Assembly (NCBI RefSeq): GCF_900246225.1
Contig: NC_039303.1
Location: 32,899,398-32,963,397, forward strand
Direction: 5' to 3'
DNA length: 64,000 nt
Source: Astatotilapia calliptera
Lineage: Eukaryota > Chordata > Actinopteri > Cichliformes > Cichlidae
Part shown: positions 13,301 through 23,151 of the stretch, piece after piece
Position numbering within the stretch: the first letter of the stretch is position 1
Layout: each line of letters begins with the position of its first letter
Notes under the pieces: model-generated
Seen by the model: only the letters and a program-made list of their open reading frames with translations
Database searches by the model: none
What the model was told of the DNA's origin: nothing
Program-made: the position numbers and the translations under genes

Positions 13301-15183
13301 GTGCAAATGCCAGCGAAGAAAGCATCAATACTCACAGTCTGGTGTCACCACGTTACCATAAAAAGTACAAACCCAAACAGGTACAGATGTAGCAACAGGC
13401 CACAAAAGGATAAATGTTGCAGATTTATTGTCTTGTGTTTTCACAAAGCAGTATTTTTGATCTCATATATTTTGTGTGGCTCAAATTACCAACCTAAATG
13501 ACCTTACAGTACAGTAATTTTGTGCAACTGTGCAAATCTGCAACTGCTTATGGCAGCAAAAATATAATTAAATCTCACCTTTTACCCTCTGCCTGCTCTT
13601 CCAGCTGACCCCTCGAATCCTGGATGCATACCAGAACGTGGCTCAGCTCTCCCTGACAGATGCATTGATGCGCTTCCTGCAGATCTGGCAAGCCCTGCCT
13701 GACTTTGGGCTTGCATACGTTGTTGTCAGGTTAAGTTTAAAGTTTCATTTAAAGCTTTTGAGAGTTGATTCTGTGCCAGTGAACACATCAAAGACCGAAA
13801 TTCACTGTGACAAGGTTATTATAAAGCACTTGACCTCGAACATCCTCCTTCTGTGTGTTATGAACATTATAAATGTTTTAACAGCATAAAAGCAGAGACT
13901 GTAGTCGAGGGAAATGCACGCCCAAGATCGGCAGAAATGTAGTTCATGCTAAAAAAAAATGAAACTAACCTAACATTTTTTTTTTTACTTTTTGGGTAGA
14001 CAGAAAGAAAAATTTTAAACATCCTTCCACCAGCAATGTGCAAAGTCATCAGACTAAGCGTAGTTCTGTAGAAGTTTAATCATTTTTATATGGAGGACTC
14101 AAGACTGACTTTTATCTAAAATAAATAAATAAATTAACTTAGAGGAATCTAAACAAAATATACCCCCCCCCCCCCAAACAGGTTCAAAGGCAGCCGGAAG
14201 GATGAGGTACTCGGCATTGCTCCCAATCGCTTGATCCGTATTGACCTTAGTGTGGGTGATGTAGTGAAGACCTGGCGCTACAACAACATGAAACAGTGGA
14301 ACGTCAACTGGGATATTAGACAGGTATGACTCCTATCTTGAACAGGCTTCTGTCTGATAATTTAAAAATGTCTAGAATGCTCATTTTCAACTTCACGTTT
14401 TCATTCTCAGAGGTTTTTATGATTCATAGTTCTGACAAGAGGTTTGAACCTTCTACTCGCTGTCCTGACCTCATATTTTACCAAGAGTTTTAGAAAATTG
14501 TCTAAGAGGGAGAACTCTGAGTAGTCTGAAGCCTGAACCTTAGGCTTGCAAGAATAATTACTTCTTGTACAACTGATGTACAATGCCTTATTACACAATG
14601 GTATTTGTGATAACTGAGCATGAATGAAAAGAAGCTTGTGTGTTTAGAGACAGACCCACAAACCAAGCATGAATTTAGCTGCACGCTAAAGACTTCTGAA
14701 AACATGCTGACAGTGTGTCTTTCAATAAAGTGACATTTATAGTTCTTACTGGTCAGATCTTTTAATGGAAATGGTTCTGAAACTGTGGGGCACAGACAAC
14801 CAGGTGAAAAACCTGAAATGAAACTGAGATTGATGAATATGCTTTTACAAAACCAGAAAGAAAATTTAGGAGCTATTGCCCTAATGACTTACAACGTGGG
14901 ATATGTATGTATATTTGTAGTGAAGATATTTTTCATCCCTGGATTAATATTTTTTTTCTAAATAGCTCTGCATTTCTTTTGTGTTAATTTTCGTCTACTC
15001 CAGATGGCCATTGAGTTTGAAGGGAATGTGAACATTGCCTTCAGCTGTGTGACTGCTGATTGCAAAATTGTTCATGAGTTTATCGGAGGCTACATTTTCA
15101 TGTCGACACGCAGTCGGGAGAAGAGCGAAACGCTCAATGAGGAGCTATTCCACAAGCTGACCGGTGGCCACGAAGCTCTCTAA
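1355..15183 (+). CDS. fermt3: Kindlin-3 (fermitin family homolog 3), 14 coding exons
   Basis: Kindlin-3 is a FERM-domain adaptor that binds integrin beta tails and co-activates integrins with talin, mainly in blood cells. Coding exons: 1355-1478, 4600-4833, 6869-6985, 7152-7320, 9308-9410, 9523-9630, 9828-9962, 10480-10526, 10681-10805, 12897-13003, 13162-13380, 13605-13729, 14182-14323, 15004-15183. All introns are GT-AG and phases join to 1935 nt (644 aa). Visible landmarks are the DWSDHALWWEQK segment, IRHPEELSLL in F1, a PH domain split across F2 (about residues 346-440, starting PKRLTLKGYKQYW), and the integrin-binding QW pair (Q576-W577) in F3. Kindlin-3 rather than -1 or -2 is indicated by GMPAHF after the F1 insert and the ending TGGHEAL. 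The N-terminus is about 12 residues shorter than I recall for the mammalian protein. A possible poly(A) signal is at 15770. Fish can carry two fermt3 paralogues; I cannot say which this is. Confidence 0.95.
2656..2727 (-). tRNA. tRNA-Trp (anticodon CCA), copy 1
   Basis: This 72-nt tRNA is antisense within fermt3 intron 1. The anticodon stem-loop reads TCTGA-CTCCAGA-TCAGA, giving anticodon CCA. The A box (TGGCGCAACGG) and B box (GTTCAAATC) are intact. The acceptor arm, GACGCTG against CAGGGTC, has one G-G mismatch at pair 4-69 that the other three copies lack. The RNA 3' flank reads TTTCTTTACTT, with no run of four T. No intron is present. Confidence 0.93.
2793..3069 (+). repeat. Direct repeat, copy B
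   Basis: Second copy of the repeat at 797-1068, in the same orientation. It lies between tRNA-Trp copies 1 and 2, so the pair brackets fermt3 exon 1 and the first tRNA gene. Confidence 0.8.
3101..3215. repeat. Repeat shared between tRNA units
   Basis: A segment with AGGAAGAAACGTTCAGCAGAACC and GATACAAATGTA recurs near 6552-6665 ahead of tRNA copy 4, and a further partial copy is at 3868-3905. The phrase 'aggaagaaa..ccagcagaacc' is familiar from dispersed teleost repeats, but I cannot name the family. It supports duplication of a unit larger than the tRNA gene itself. Confidence 0.5.
3321..3392 (-). tRNA. tRNA-Trp (anticodon CCA), copy 2
   Basis: 72 nt, antisense in fermt3 intron 1, 665 bp from copy 1. 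It has an intact cloverleaf with acceptor GACTCTG paired to CAGGGTC (one T-G wobble), CCA anticodon, and consensus A and B boxes. The flanking sequence toward lower coordinates (AGAGGGTAAGA, then ACTAAAGAAA) resembles the flank of copy 4, so the genes spread together with surrounding DNA. Confidence 0.95.
5762..5833 (-). tRNA. tRNA-Trp (anticodon CCA), copy 3
   Basis: 72 nt, antisense in fermt3 intron 2. It matches copy 2 except for AGGCT in the variable region. Its 5' flank (CACAGGTGGCCATTTTCTC on the + strand) is nearly identical to that of copy 1, showing the two arose from one unit. The RNA 3' flank is ATTTATTTACT, with no T4 run. Confidence 0.95.
6116..6186 (-). pseudogene. Decayed tRNA-Trp copy with CCT in the anticodon position
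   Basis: About 71 nt, alignable over its whole length to the four tRNA-Trp genes around it. The anticodon loop has mutated from CTCCAGA to CTCCTGA, so the formal anticodon is CCT. The T-loop and B box are destroyed (TCTGTCTGAGT instead of GTTCAAATC) and acceptor pairing is broken at several positions. It is best read as a pseudogene of the local cluster. Confidence 0.75.
6681..6752 (-). tRNA. tRNA-Trp (anticodon CCA), copy 4
   Basis: 72 nt, antisense in fermt3 intron 2, ending 116 bp before coding exon 3. Its sequence matches copy 3 across the tRNA body. The A and B boxes and CCA anticodon are intact. The RNA 3' flank reads AGTCCTTTAATA, again without a T4 terminator. Confidence 0.95.
7942..9045 (+). 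mobile_element. Tc1-like DNA transposon, decayed
   Basis: Sits in fermt3 intron 4. Conceptual translation in shifting frames gives Tc1 transposase fragments: a segment like SDESKFE (near 8535), VKHSGGCAMVWSCIS (near 8607-8655), then HAIPSGKHLIDD, and near 8820-8990 pieces corresponding to SPDLN and EDYLK. Frameshifts and stops interrupt it throughout. The left end contains GTGAAAAAGTCTTGAGCCAC and the right end CCCTAGACTTTTGTACAC, weakly matching inverted ends. It is not active. Confidence 0.8.
9411..9458 (+). repeat. (TG)n-rich microsatellite at a splice donor
   Basis: Interrupted TG/GT repeat starting in the splice donor of fermt3 coding exon 5 (AAG followed by GTATGTGTGTGTGTGT). The whole intron is only 112 bp. 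Confidence 0.85.
10985..12420 (-). mobile_element. Non-LTR retrotransposon fragment (reverse transcriptase, CR1/L2/Rex1-like)
   Basis: Antisense in fermt3 intron 9. Reading the minus strand from about 12140 downward gives the RT motif LSNCRPIPKLPSFAKIL (usual form NYRPISNLPF.AKIL). From about 11920 downward it gives IPQGSMLGPLL, then a degraded catalytic box around HCY-DGTQFYLP, where the usual form is YADDTQLY. The last contains a frameshift and a D-to-G change, so the copy is dead. The 5' end is truncated. Clade assignment is from motif flavour only. Confidence 0.75.
12484..12789. mobile_element. MITE of about 306 bp, piggyBac-like (TTAA)
   Basis: Bounded by imperfect inverted ends: AACCTCCTAGGACC on the left and GGTCTTAGGAGGTT on the right (one mismatch in 14). 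A TTAA overlaps the left edge, as expected for piggyBac-type insertion; the right edge reads TTGA. There is no transposase. It lies in fermt3 intron 9, 107 bp upstream of exon 10. Confidence 0.7.
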
Positions 15184-16339
15184 GACTGAAACACAAAAGC
15201 CCAGACAATGGGATGGTTGACAGCCCATCAGACCTCCTGTGTCTCAGTGGAAAACCAGCTTGGAAAAAGACTTAATGTTTAACTCAAGCAGCCACAAAAA
15301 GATAAGGAAATCATCAAAAACAAGATACTCAGTTTACTGTAAATGTGTTAGAAACTTGTAAGTACACCAAGTTTTCCATTCACACATCAGTGGATGTTAA
15401 ACTTGATATGTTCTGACATGTTCAAGACTCCAGCGGTCCTCATGCTGACTTCCCCCCTCCCTACAGGATGGACTGCTGCTGGGCCAATCTGCTGGGCTTC
15501 TGGTCCAGGTTCAGCAGGCGTCATAATCAGACTCAAAGAAATGTAAAATCAACAGCTGAATCAGCCAGCTCTAACTTCTAACTACTTTTCTGAACTCACT
15601 CTGTCAAGAAATGTAATCAGCATTGCTCAGAATTGAAAGCCTTGAATGTCCAGAGCTCCAGACCCAGTGTTACTTAAACTTTTTATTAGAAATTAATGTT
15701 ACAGGTAATGATATGACTGAGAAATATAAGATAAATGGCAAAATATTCACCACATAAAACATTTACTAAAATAAATAGAGCTGTATACTTTTCATTATCT
15801 CTTGTTTTCCCTGTGACATATTTTGGCAATTTCTTACACAGGAAACCTCAAACAAGTTATCTTCCCTCACACACTGTGCGTGTCAGTCCATATCTTACTG
15901 GAAACTGCAGTCCGTTAAACCTCAATGTCTGCATCCTCTCATTTCCCATGCTTAGCCACGTGACTAACCACATGCACAATACGCTTTATTTAAAGATCTG
16001 CCAGTTAAAATATCCTGGTAGTCATTGGTACAATGCTTTATTTAGCATGAAGTGGGGAAAACAAGGCTTCTGTATTTTTAAGTTTGTTGAATTGTCATAT
16101 AAAAATAAGGATACACCTTCTGTCCTGTTCACTTTCAATAATGAATCAACAGTTTAAAGTTTACCAATCAGGTGCCACTTTGGGAGATTTCTGAATATAC
16201 ACTTCTGTTGCTGATAAATCGATGCTGCTGGAAAACAAGTGTTGCCAGGGGAACTGGGATAAGCATCAACCAACCGTCGGATGCTAACATGGTCAGGTGA
16301 GTGCGGTAATGACCAATGACAGGACAGCACTCTCTGCTG
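15184..16339. other. Convergent 3' region of fermt3 and trpt1
   Basis: No coding sequence recognised. AATAAA at 15770-15775 is a candidate fermt3 poly(A) signal about 590 bp past the stop codon. The two genes end tail to tail with at most about 1.15 kb between stop codons, so their 3' UTRs may approach or overlap. Confidence 0.55.
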
Positions 16340-19300
16340 TTACTGCAGTGGCAGGATGCTCCCTGGAACACAGCAAAAGAGAGCTCAGTGAACAAGGAAA
16401 TAGTGAACCCAAATCCACGTAAGCATAAAATCTAAACTTTTATTTCTGTATAAGAGTTTTTCTTACTTGAAGGTCTCAGTCTTAGAGCTCGGCTGAAGTA
16501 TTTAGGTTGAATTTTACCCTCAGCATCACCTTCAGTCAACAGCACATCATTCTCAGACCAGAAGAACTTGATACCATCTGTAGAGACACATAAAACTAGT
16601 AGCATTGGTTCCTACACATATAGAGTAAAGGTAGATAATTGGACAGCAGCAATCGGGGTTTAATCTTACCAGCCAGTGCTTTGGGGACATCAATAAACAC
16701 AGCTAGATCACAATCTTTCCTCATGCCTGGTGGGGGAAAAAAAATAACGCTGTAGTACAAACCTCCTGACAAGCTACTCTCCATCAAACTCACACGAGCA
16801 TACCACTGATGATGCCGTCCTCCCCTGGCAAGCCTTGTGCCAGATGGATGTGTGTCCTCTTCATGCGGCTCAGGCCCTGCTGCTGGATGGAGCTCCAGTT
16901 TCTGAGGTAGGAGCCATGAACAGCCTCAGCAGGGCAGTCTGGAGAACCAGCCATGACCGGTTTCAGCTCCAGATCCACAACCTGACCGTGGAAACACAGC
17001 CAGGATAGCCACAGATTTACAAAGCCGCCTTAAATCTGGTAAAGAAAGGCATTCTGGTTACTATTGCTTTATTTTAGTAATTAGTCATGGGCAGTTGATT
17101 AGTATCGGAGAAAATAGTGAGAGAAATTATTAAACTCAAGCCCAGTGAGAGTTTGACTGATCCCATGCTCAGCTGAAATGTCAACAACAGTGGCAGTGTC
17201 AAAAAATTTAAAAGGAAGATATTCCCCATTGTTATTGGGCCTAAACCTAACATCAAATGCAAACGCTCGTGCAGGGTTTTTCCAGCATCAGTGGGGCATT
17301 TGGGAAGGCCTGACTACACATATAATCATTATCAGTCTGTACACATTAAAGACAGCTACTCTGTGTATCCGTGTATTTTCCTGTAATTTAAGATTGTTAA
17401 AAATGTAATTTTGGGATTAATTCTAAGACACTGATACGCTGATATTCCAAAGACTCTATTTACATTGATTTATTACATTATTTGGGATAAAATGGAGTTT
17501 GTTTTACCATGTTGTAGGACTTCTTCCATGACAAGAATGCAAAGAAATAGAGTAACTTCTTCAAAATAGTCTTTGACTCACTAACACTCTCCCACACATA
17601 CACATCTACAGTATATTAGGCACAAATTGGGTATATGACTAAAGCAAAGTCTGCATTTTCTGAGTTGCTTTTTGGTTTTATGTCCCAAAAGTATATAAAT
17701 CACATTTTCATCATATTTTTCTAATCATTTGCTGATCAGCAAGAACAAACAAACTGAATATTTACTGAATTCAGCATCTAGCTAGGCGATAATGCAATAT
17801 AGCCAATGTGCTGACAACAGCAAGTATAAGCTTCTCAGAGTTTACAGGTGTTGACATGTCTTACAATTTTGTAACTCTCATTACCTGTACTGAATGACCC
17901 TGATTGGCCCGAATCTGCAGCCGGCCATCCTCAGGGTGGGTACAGAGCTTAAAGCGCTGCTTGTCATTTGTGGCCACAACTCTCTCAACGTCTTCCAACG
18001 AGTACGAGTGGAACTGCGGGTGAGCCAGGAGATCCTCCACAAACAGGAAGCCGTCTATATGTGAAGAGAGCTGTTATGACTATGGTCAAATTTCCCCTGT
18101 GGATGTTACAGCCCTGTGAGCAACAAGTTGTTTGTTTGAGGCACTGATCCAATTTGGCAGCATTTTCTCTACAAATAATCCAAAAAAAAAAAAAAAACAG
18201 CAAAAGGATGTTAAAAAGTTCAATATTAAAATTAATAAAAATAAAAATAAATCTAAGGTCTGCATCTGCTATCAAAATTATGACAACATCATTAAATGGG
18301 ATCTGTCCATAGGTGAAATTTGTTATATGGACATCAGAAATATGTATCACCCACTTTTCTAATTGCTTAAAATTGTTCACACTACTTATTTCATATTGAA
18401 TGCATAAGTCTTTTTGGTGTAACTGAAGTTTTTTACCCTTCTTGTTGTTTACATCAAGCAACGTGATTGTGATTAAGACAACTCTAGGTATTTCACCAGT
18501 GAGTGTTTTTCTAAGGATGCATTCCAGCATCACATGTAGACAAAACACAATGAATCAAATTTATGAATGATAATAATCAGAGGTTCCTCTAGTTAGTTGG
18601 TACTAATCTCTATGCGTCCTCAGACTTTCCCAATGCATAGTTTGTACATGCCTAAAGGAAAACATTATGCTCCTAGGCTCTGATCCTAGGAGCATAAGAA
18701 AGGGCTACAAGCACAAGCTCCATAGAGGCAGAAATCTAGCACAGCTGATAAAGACCAAAATTGAAGACTGTGCAAAGGTGCTCCAAAGACACTCCAGCAC
18801 ATAGTAGAAAAAGGTAAGATGGTACCTGGGACAATATACACCAAGAGAAACAACCAAGTGGCTGGGATAGTATACAGGAACATCTGTTCCACATATGGAC
18901 TAGAAATCCCCAAGTCCTCATGGCAAACACTGCTGAAGGTGCTTGAAAATGGCAGGGCTAAGGCCCTGTGGGACTTCAAGTTCCAGACAGACAAGCAGCT
19001 GCTGGCCAGCCAAACAGACATAGTGTTGGCTGACAAGGAGCAGAACACTGCAGCTGTGATAGATGTGGCAATCCCAGCGGACAGCAATATCAGAAAGAAG
19101 GAACACAAGAAAACAGAAGTACCAACAACAACTGGAGGAGATGCAGAATGTCCAAAGTGATCCCAGCAGTAAAAGGAGCAACAACCCTGAAACTCGACGA
19201 GCAGACCAGCAGATTTCAGGCACAACTTTAGTGTAAGTGCTTTTCTGTCTAACATTCACACACATTCATACTCTGATGCATCAGTGGATGAATGTGCCTT

Positions 19301-20534
19301 AGCAAGATACACATTGGGAACAACCAGGGATCAAACTACCAAACTTCTGATTAACAGATACACTACGTCCTTATACACTAATTACCGGAACTGAGCAATG
19401 GCTGTAGCTCAATGTATAATACTGTACCAGCTGACCCTGCTCTGAGTCAGAGCTCCAAATTGTCTTGTTTAAAGCAGCTTCTTAATGTTAAGGAAACCAA
19501 ATTTATGTTGGTTTACAGAAATCACCCTCAGATCTCAGATAATATTGGTAAGCATATCCAGCAGAAGACTTTGTGAAGAAAGTATTATACTACAAATACC
19601 TGGGTGAATGACATCATTTTCTTTAAAGGTCATATTGGGTACTCAGTAAAATGTTTATATTGGGTTTTATTTATTTTAAACTGCCCATCTTAATTTTGCT
19701 GTTAGGTAAACATATGTACAGGCTACGTTCTTAAATGTCCTTTATAATGGTGACATTAATTACATGCAGGTTATCTCTATGTATCAGGGTCCTTTATGTT
19801 TTCAGTACACATCACTTGTCTTAGCCCTTAATAGTGGTGATTTAGGGCTTTTAATGATTTATTTGAACTGCAGAATGATTATAGTATGATTATACTGCCC
19901 ACATGGACAAGCTAAATGACTTCTGGAGAAAAGCTTTATGCTTAAATGAGACAAGGATAGAGCTAACTGACCACAATCACGAGGTATTTCTGGAGGTGTA
20001 AGTGTGAGGCTGGTTTTGATGCTCATTATAAGTGTTTGTGAACTTCCTGTGTGTAATTGCAGGTAATAATATGAAAATTTGCTACATTTTCAAATGAAAA
20101 CTCCTTTAGAGTCCTTGCTAAATTTGCATCCCTACCAGTCTACCCTGCATTATCTGTGTTACCTAGATCTGACTGTAAGCAGCTCACCTGTACCCATTTG
20201 CAGACCCATCTGGCTGGCTCCATGGCGAAGTGCATAAGACATGGATTTAGAGAGGCGGACATCTCTGTCCTGGTGGTGGAAAAGGCATCACTTTCAGTAA
20301 CATACACACACTGAAATTTAGTTCTAATTATAGCTGTGGTTTAAATATAGGACCTAGACTTTACCATGCCAAAACCCTCATACTGCCTGTCATACAGCTA
20401 ATACTATGAGATATTAAAAAGACGGGAAATTATCCCAATTGAATGGGTCAACAAACTCTCACCTCTCCACCACGATGTCCTCTCCTTCCTCTTCCTCTTT
20501 TGCCACTTCCTCCCCCTCCTTTGGCACTGTCCAT
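16340..20534 (-). CDS. trpt1: tRNA 2'-phosphotransferase 1 (KptA/Tpt1 family)
   Basis: Tpt1 enzymes remove the splice-junction 2'-phosphate from tRNA by transferring it to NAD+. Exons from 5' to 3' on the minus strand: 20534-20463, 20269-20188, 18054-17885, 16981-16804, 16726-16670, 16577-16467, 16362-16340. They join to 693 nt (230 aa), slightly shorter than the mammalian protein. Conserved family motifs are SYALRHG (residues 35-41), RANQGHS (100-106), HGS followed by W (130-137), RTHIHLA (150-156) and SGMR, containing the Arg/His residues of the NAD+/RNA active site. The N-terminal 24 residues are Gly/Arg-rich (GKRGRGRRGHRGG). The last exon adds only RSILPLQ; without that splice the frame would instead end SSKKNSYTEIKV. 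Intron 2 (18055-20187) holds a LINE fragment. In human, TRPT1 and FERMT3 are also neighbours. Confidence 0.94.
18665..18697. repeat. Perfect foldback, 13-bp arms, 7-nt loop
   Basis: TTATGCTCCTAGG and CCTAGGAGCATAA flank the loop CTCTGAT. It lies at the 5' edge of the LINE fragment that follows, in trpt1 intron 2. Confidence 0.85.
18690..19210 (+). mobile_element. REL-endonuclease LINE fragment (C-terminal)
   Basis: Opposite in strand to trpt1. From 18819 an open frame reads RNNQVAGIVYRNICSTYGLE and, further on, QTDIVLADKEQNTAAVIDVA, the same protein family as the longer copy at 30209-31268. The D..D spacing of the PD-(D/E)xK-like nuclease can be seen, but the P of the first motif is replaced (QTD instead of QPD). 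The upstream zinc knuckle is partly lost. It is 5'-truncated and ends near ISGTT. Confidence 0.8.
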
Positions 20535-20763
20535 GAACGCACAGGCAGCTCAGCTTTTCAGACCTCGTTTTACAGCTGTTGTATGATAAATTTCACTGGT
20601 TTTAATTCTGCGAAACGTTGCATAGGATAATATTTGTTGTCAGTGCATTGCGCGTAGCGTTTTGGCTTGCTCTCGCTTCCTGTGTGTTCCCGTTCTCCGC
20701 TTGCAGGTGGCACTGTGACGGGCAGTGCTCCGGTAATTCGGCACCACAGAGGAAAAGCGGGTT

Positions 20764-20797
<34 letters not shown>

Positions 20798-22129
20798 GTC
20801 CTGGAGGAAAACATCACTCAGACAGACAGCTGTCTGTCTGAGTGGCTGCAGGTAAGAAAATGTTCAGGACACCCACCAAAAACAATGACGCACTCAAGAA
20901 TAGAAACGATCGTTTCCGTCCGTGGTAAATAAGAACCTATCTGGTAAATAGCAGGCTCTAAAGTAGGGACTGTCCGGATACTCCTGGTGCTGGAACTGAA
21001 CACAGAACCTGAGCTAACTTGGCTAACTAATGCTAGCATCGTTGAGCTTGGGTTACCTGAATTTCTGGCTGGGCAGCAGGGGGGGATTTCTGAAAAGTGT
21101 ACGCTTTCAGTCGTGCTTCTTCTTCTCCTGTTTGTGTGAAACGTCCCATGTTACAGATTGAGCTCGTGGATGAAGAGATCTGCCAGCGGACCGAAGAATT
21201 CGAGCAGGTCACCATGGAAACCTAATGTTAGCAACGTTAAAGCTGGACGGCTGTTTAAAGTCTTACCTGCCATTAAACAGCGCTGAAAGACGGAAACACG
21301 AAGAGTTTGCCGTGAGTCTTTTATTTTATCTCTCTCTCTCGATATATGGTGATAGCCACTTTAACTTTTTGCTCCAAATAATCCATTTCCAATTTTAAAA
21401 ATAGCTTCTCTCTTTTTTATTTATAGCCGTAGCCATTTATTTACTGGTATAATGATTTAAAAACAACAACAACAAAAAACTGCATAACTGTATATAACTG
21501 TATAAATCTTGCACTAGCAATTCTGACCTCGGCATTATCCAGTGTCTGTTCTGGAAAAGTAATGTATCTTGGTGCAAAATTAGATGAGACATGTCATTAT
21601 TCAACAGTTATCGTTTATATGGAACAGTGTCAGAAATCATATATATTTTGTTAGTAAGTGTAAGTAATTAGGAAATGTTTGTGTTGTATTTAGCTGTAGT
21701 GTCCCCCTATGATTTCTCTACAGGTAGTCTTATAAAATATTATTAGATGTTTATCTAAGCATTAACATTAATTTATCTAAAGAGTACATCTAAAAAAATC
21801 ACACTGTCACTCAGAGAAAATAAGTTAATTAACTTATTTAGTTTATTGTGCTTTATTTTGTGCATAGGTAACATGTTGTCTCCCTATAAAGCAGACATGT
21901 CATAAATGCTTTATTACACACTGTGATAACTATAATGTGTTTCCAGCTTTGAGGACATTTTAAACATTTTCTAGTGCACAATATTTACCTACAGTTATCC
22001 CACAAGAACAGATCCTCTTTTTGTATAATTGTGCTTTGCTTTACTGTATTGTGATTCAGTATAGTTTCATACAGAAGCTTTCACTTGTAGGGGTTAAACG
22101 CATCTCTCCCTGTCTCTTTTGCTCAGGTG
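20535..22129. promoter_or_regulatory. Divergent trpt1/zbtb3 upstream region
   Basis: trpt1 (-) and zbtb3 (+) start codons are 1.6 kb apart and point away from each other. 20620-20740 is richer in CpG than its surroundings (GCATTGCGCGTAGCG), consistent with a shared promoter. CTGCAG followed by GTAAGA at 20851/20852 is a strong + strand splice donor and suggests the end of a non-coding zbtb3 leader exon. A T-rich tract runs 20760-20797. A possible second leader exon is at 21157-21207 (TTACAG acceptor; 17 open codons; GAGCAG then GTCACC). No transcript data support these. Confidence 0.5.
20815..20844. repeat. Perfect 30-bp palindrome
   Basis: CACTCAGACAGACAG is followed immediately by its exact reverse complement with no spacer. 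It ends 7 bp before the strong + strand splice donor at 20852, so in the RNA it would form a hairpin next to the 5' splice site of a probable zbtb3 leader exon. Confidence 0.9.
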
Positions 22130-23111
22130 ATGGAGTTTCCTCAGCATTCCCAGCAGCTGCTGTCCGCCCTGCAGTCTCAGCGCCAGCGGGGCTTCCTCTG
22201 TGACTGCACCGTCCTGGTGGGCTCATCCCGTTTCCTGGCTCACCGGGCTGTTTTGGCCTCCTGCTCGCCATTCTTCCATATGTTCTACTCAGACTCTCCA
22301 GGAGGAAACAGCACCAGCAGCTCTGTCACGCTCGACAGTGACATTGTCACATCAGCTGCATTTGGCTTGCTCTTGGACTTTGTCTATGAAGGAGTGCTGC
22401 AGCTTGAAGAGTCACCTCCAGTGGAGGACGTATTGGCAGCTGCAAGCTTTCTACACATGAATGAGGTAGTAAGAGTTTGCAAGAGGCGGCTGCAGAGACG
22501 AGGGCCTCTGGCTGAGGCAGACAGCACACGCTCTGAAGAGAGTGCTGGTTCGAGGAAGGAAATAGAGACACGGAGGAAGGATGGGGGTGACCGTGGAGCA
22601 GAGCCCATGGTGGCCATGGCATCAGATCACTCAAATCCAGTCACCATAGCTGCACCACTGTTATCAGCATCCATGGTGGCAGAGAGGAGCCATGTAGAGA
22701 CTGTGAAGTCTGAACAAAGGACTGGTGGGCAGTCATCAGAGGCACGAGTTCAGACTCCTTTGAGCCCCGATCTCGCCGATACCACCCAGCCAGGCATGGA
22801 TGGCCCTCCTCTGCCCCCAGGTGGAGAGCTGGTGCAAGGCTTCATCACAGGCCAGTCTGCCCCTGCTCCTGGAGGTCACATCAGGATGGGGGCTGTGCAT
22901 CAGGGAGAAGGCACAGCACTCTGTAGTCCTTGTAGCACCACTGAGACATGCAGGTAGATAAATTGTTGATTTACAGACAGAAAATAAGGAAAAACAAGAA
23001 CACTTCAATGGCAGCATACATTACTTAATTCTGTTCTATAATTATTTAGTGTTGTCTTTAATTCAGTTTCATAATCAGATGTTTTTAAGGGTGTAAGGAC
23101 ATATATATATA

Positions 23112-23151
<40 letters not shown>

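Noticed and set aside
14163..14175. Run of 13 C before fermt3 exon 13
   Set aside because: Serves as the polypyrimidine tract of a normal acceptor (CAAACAG); unusual but not otherwise meaningful.
19395..19460. GGCTGTAGCTCAATG, resembling a Pol III A box
   Set aside because: No B box at the right spacing and no SINE body.
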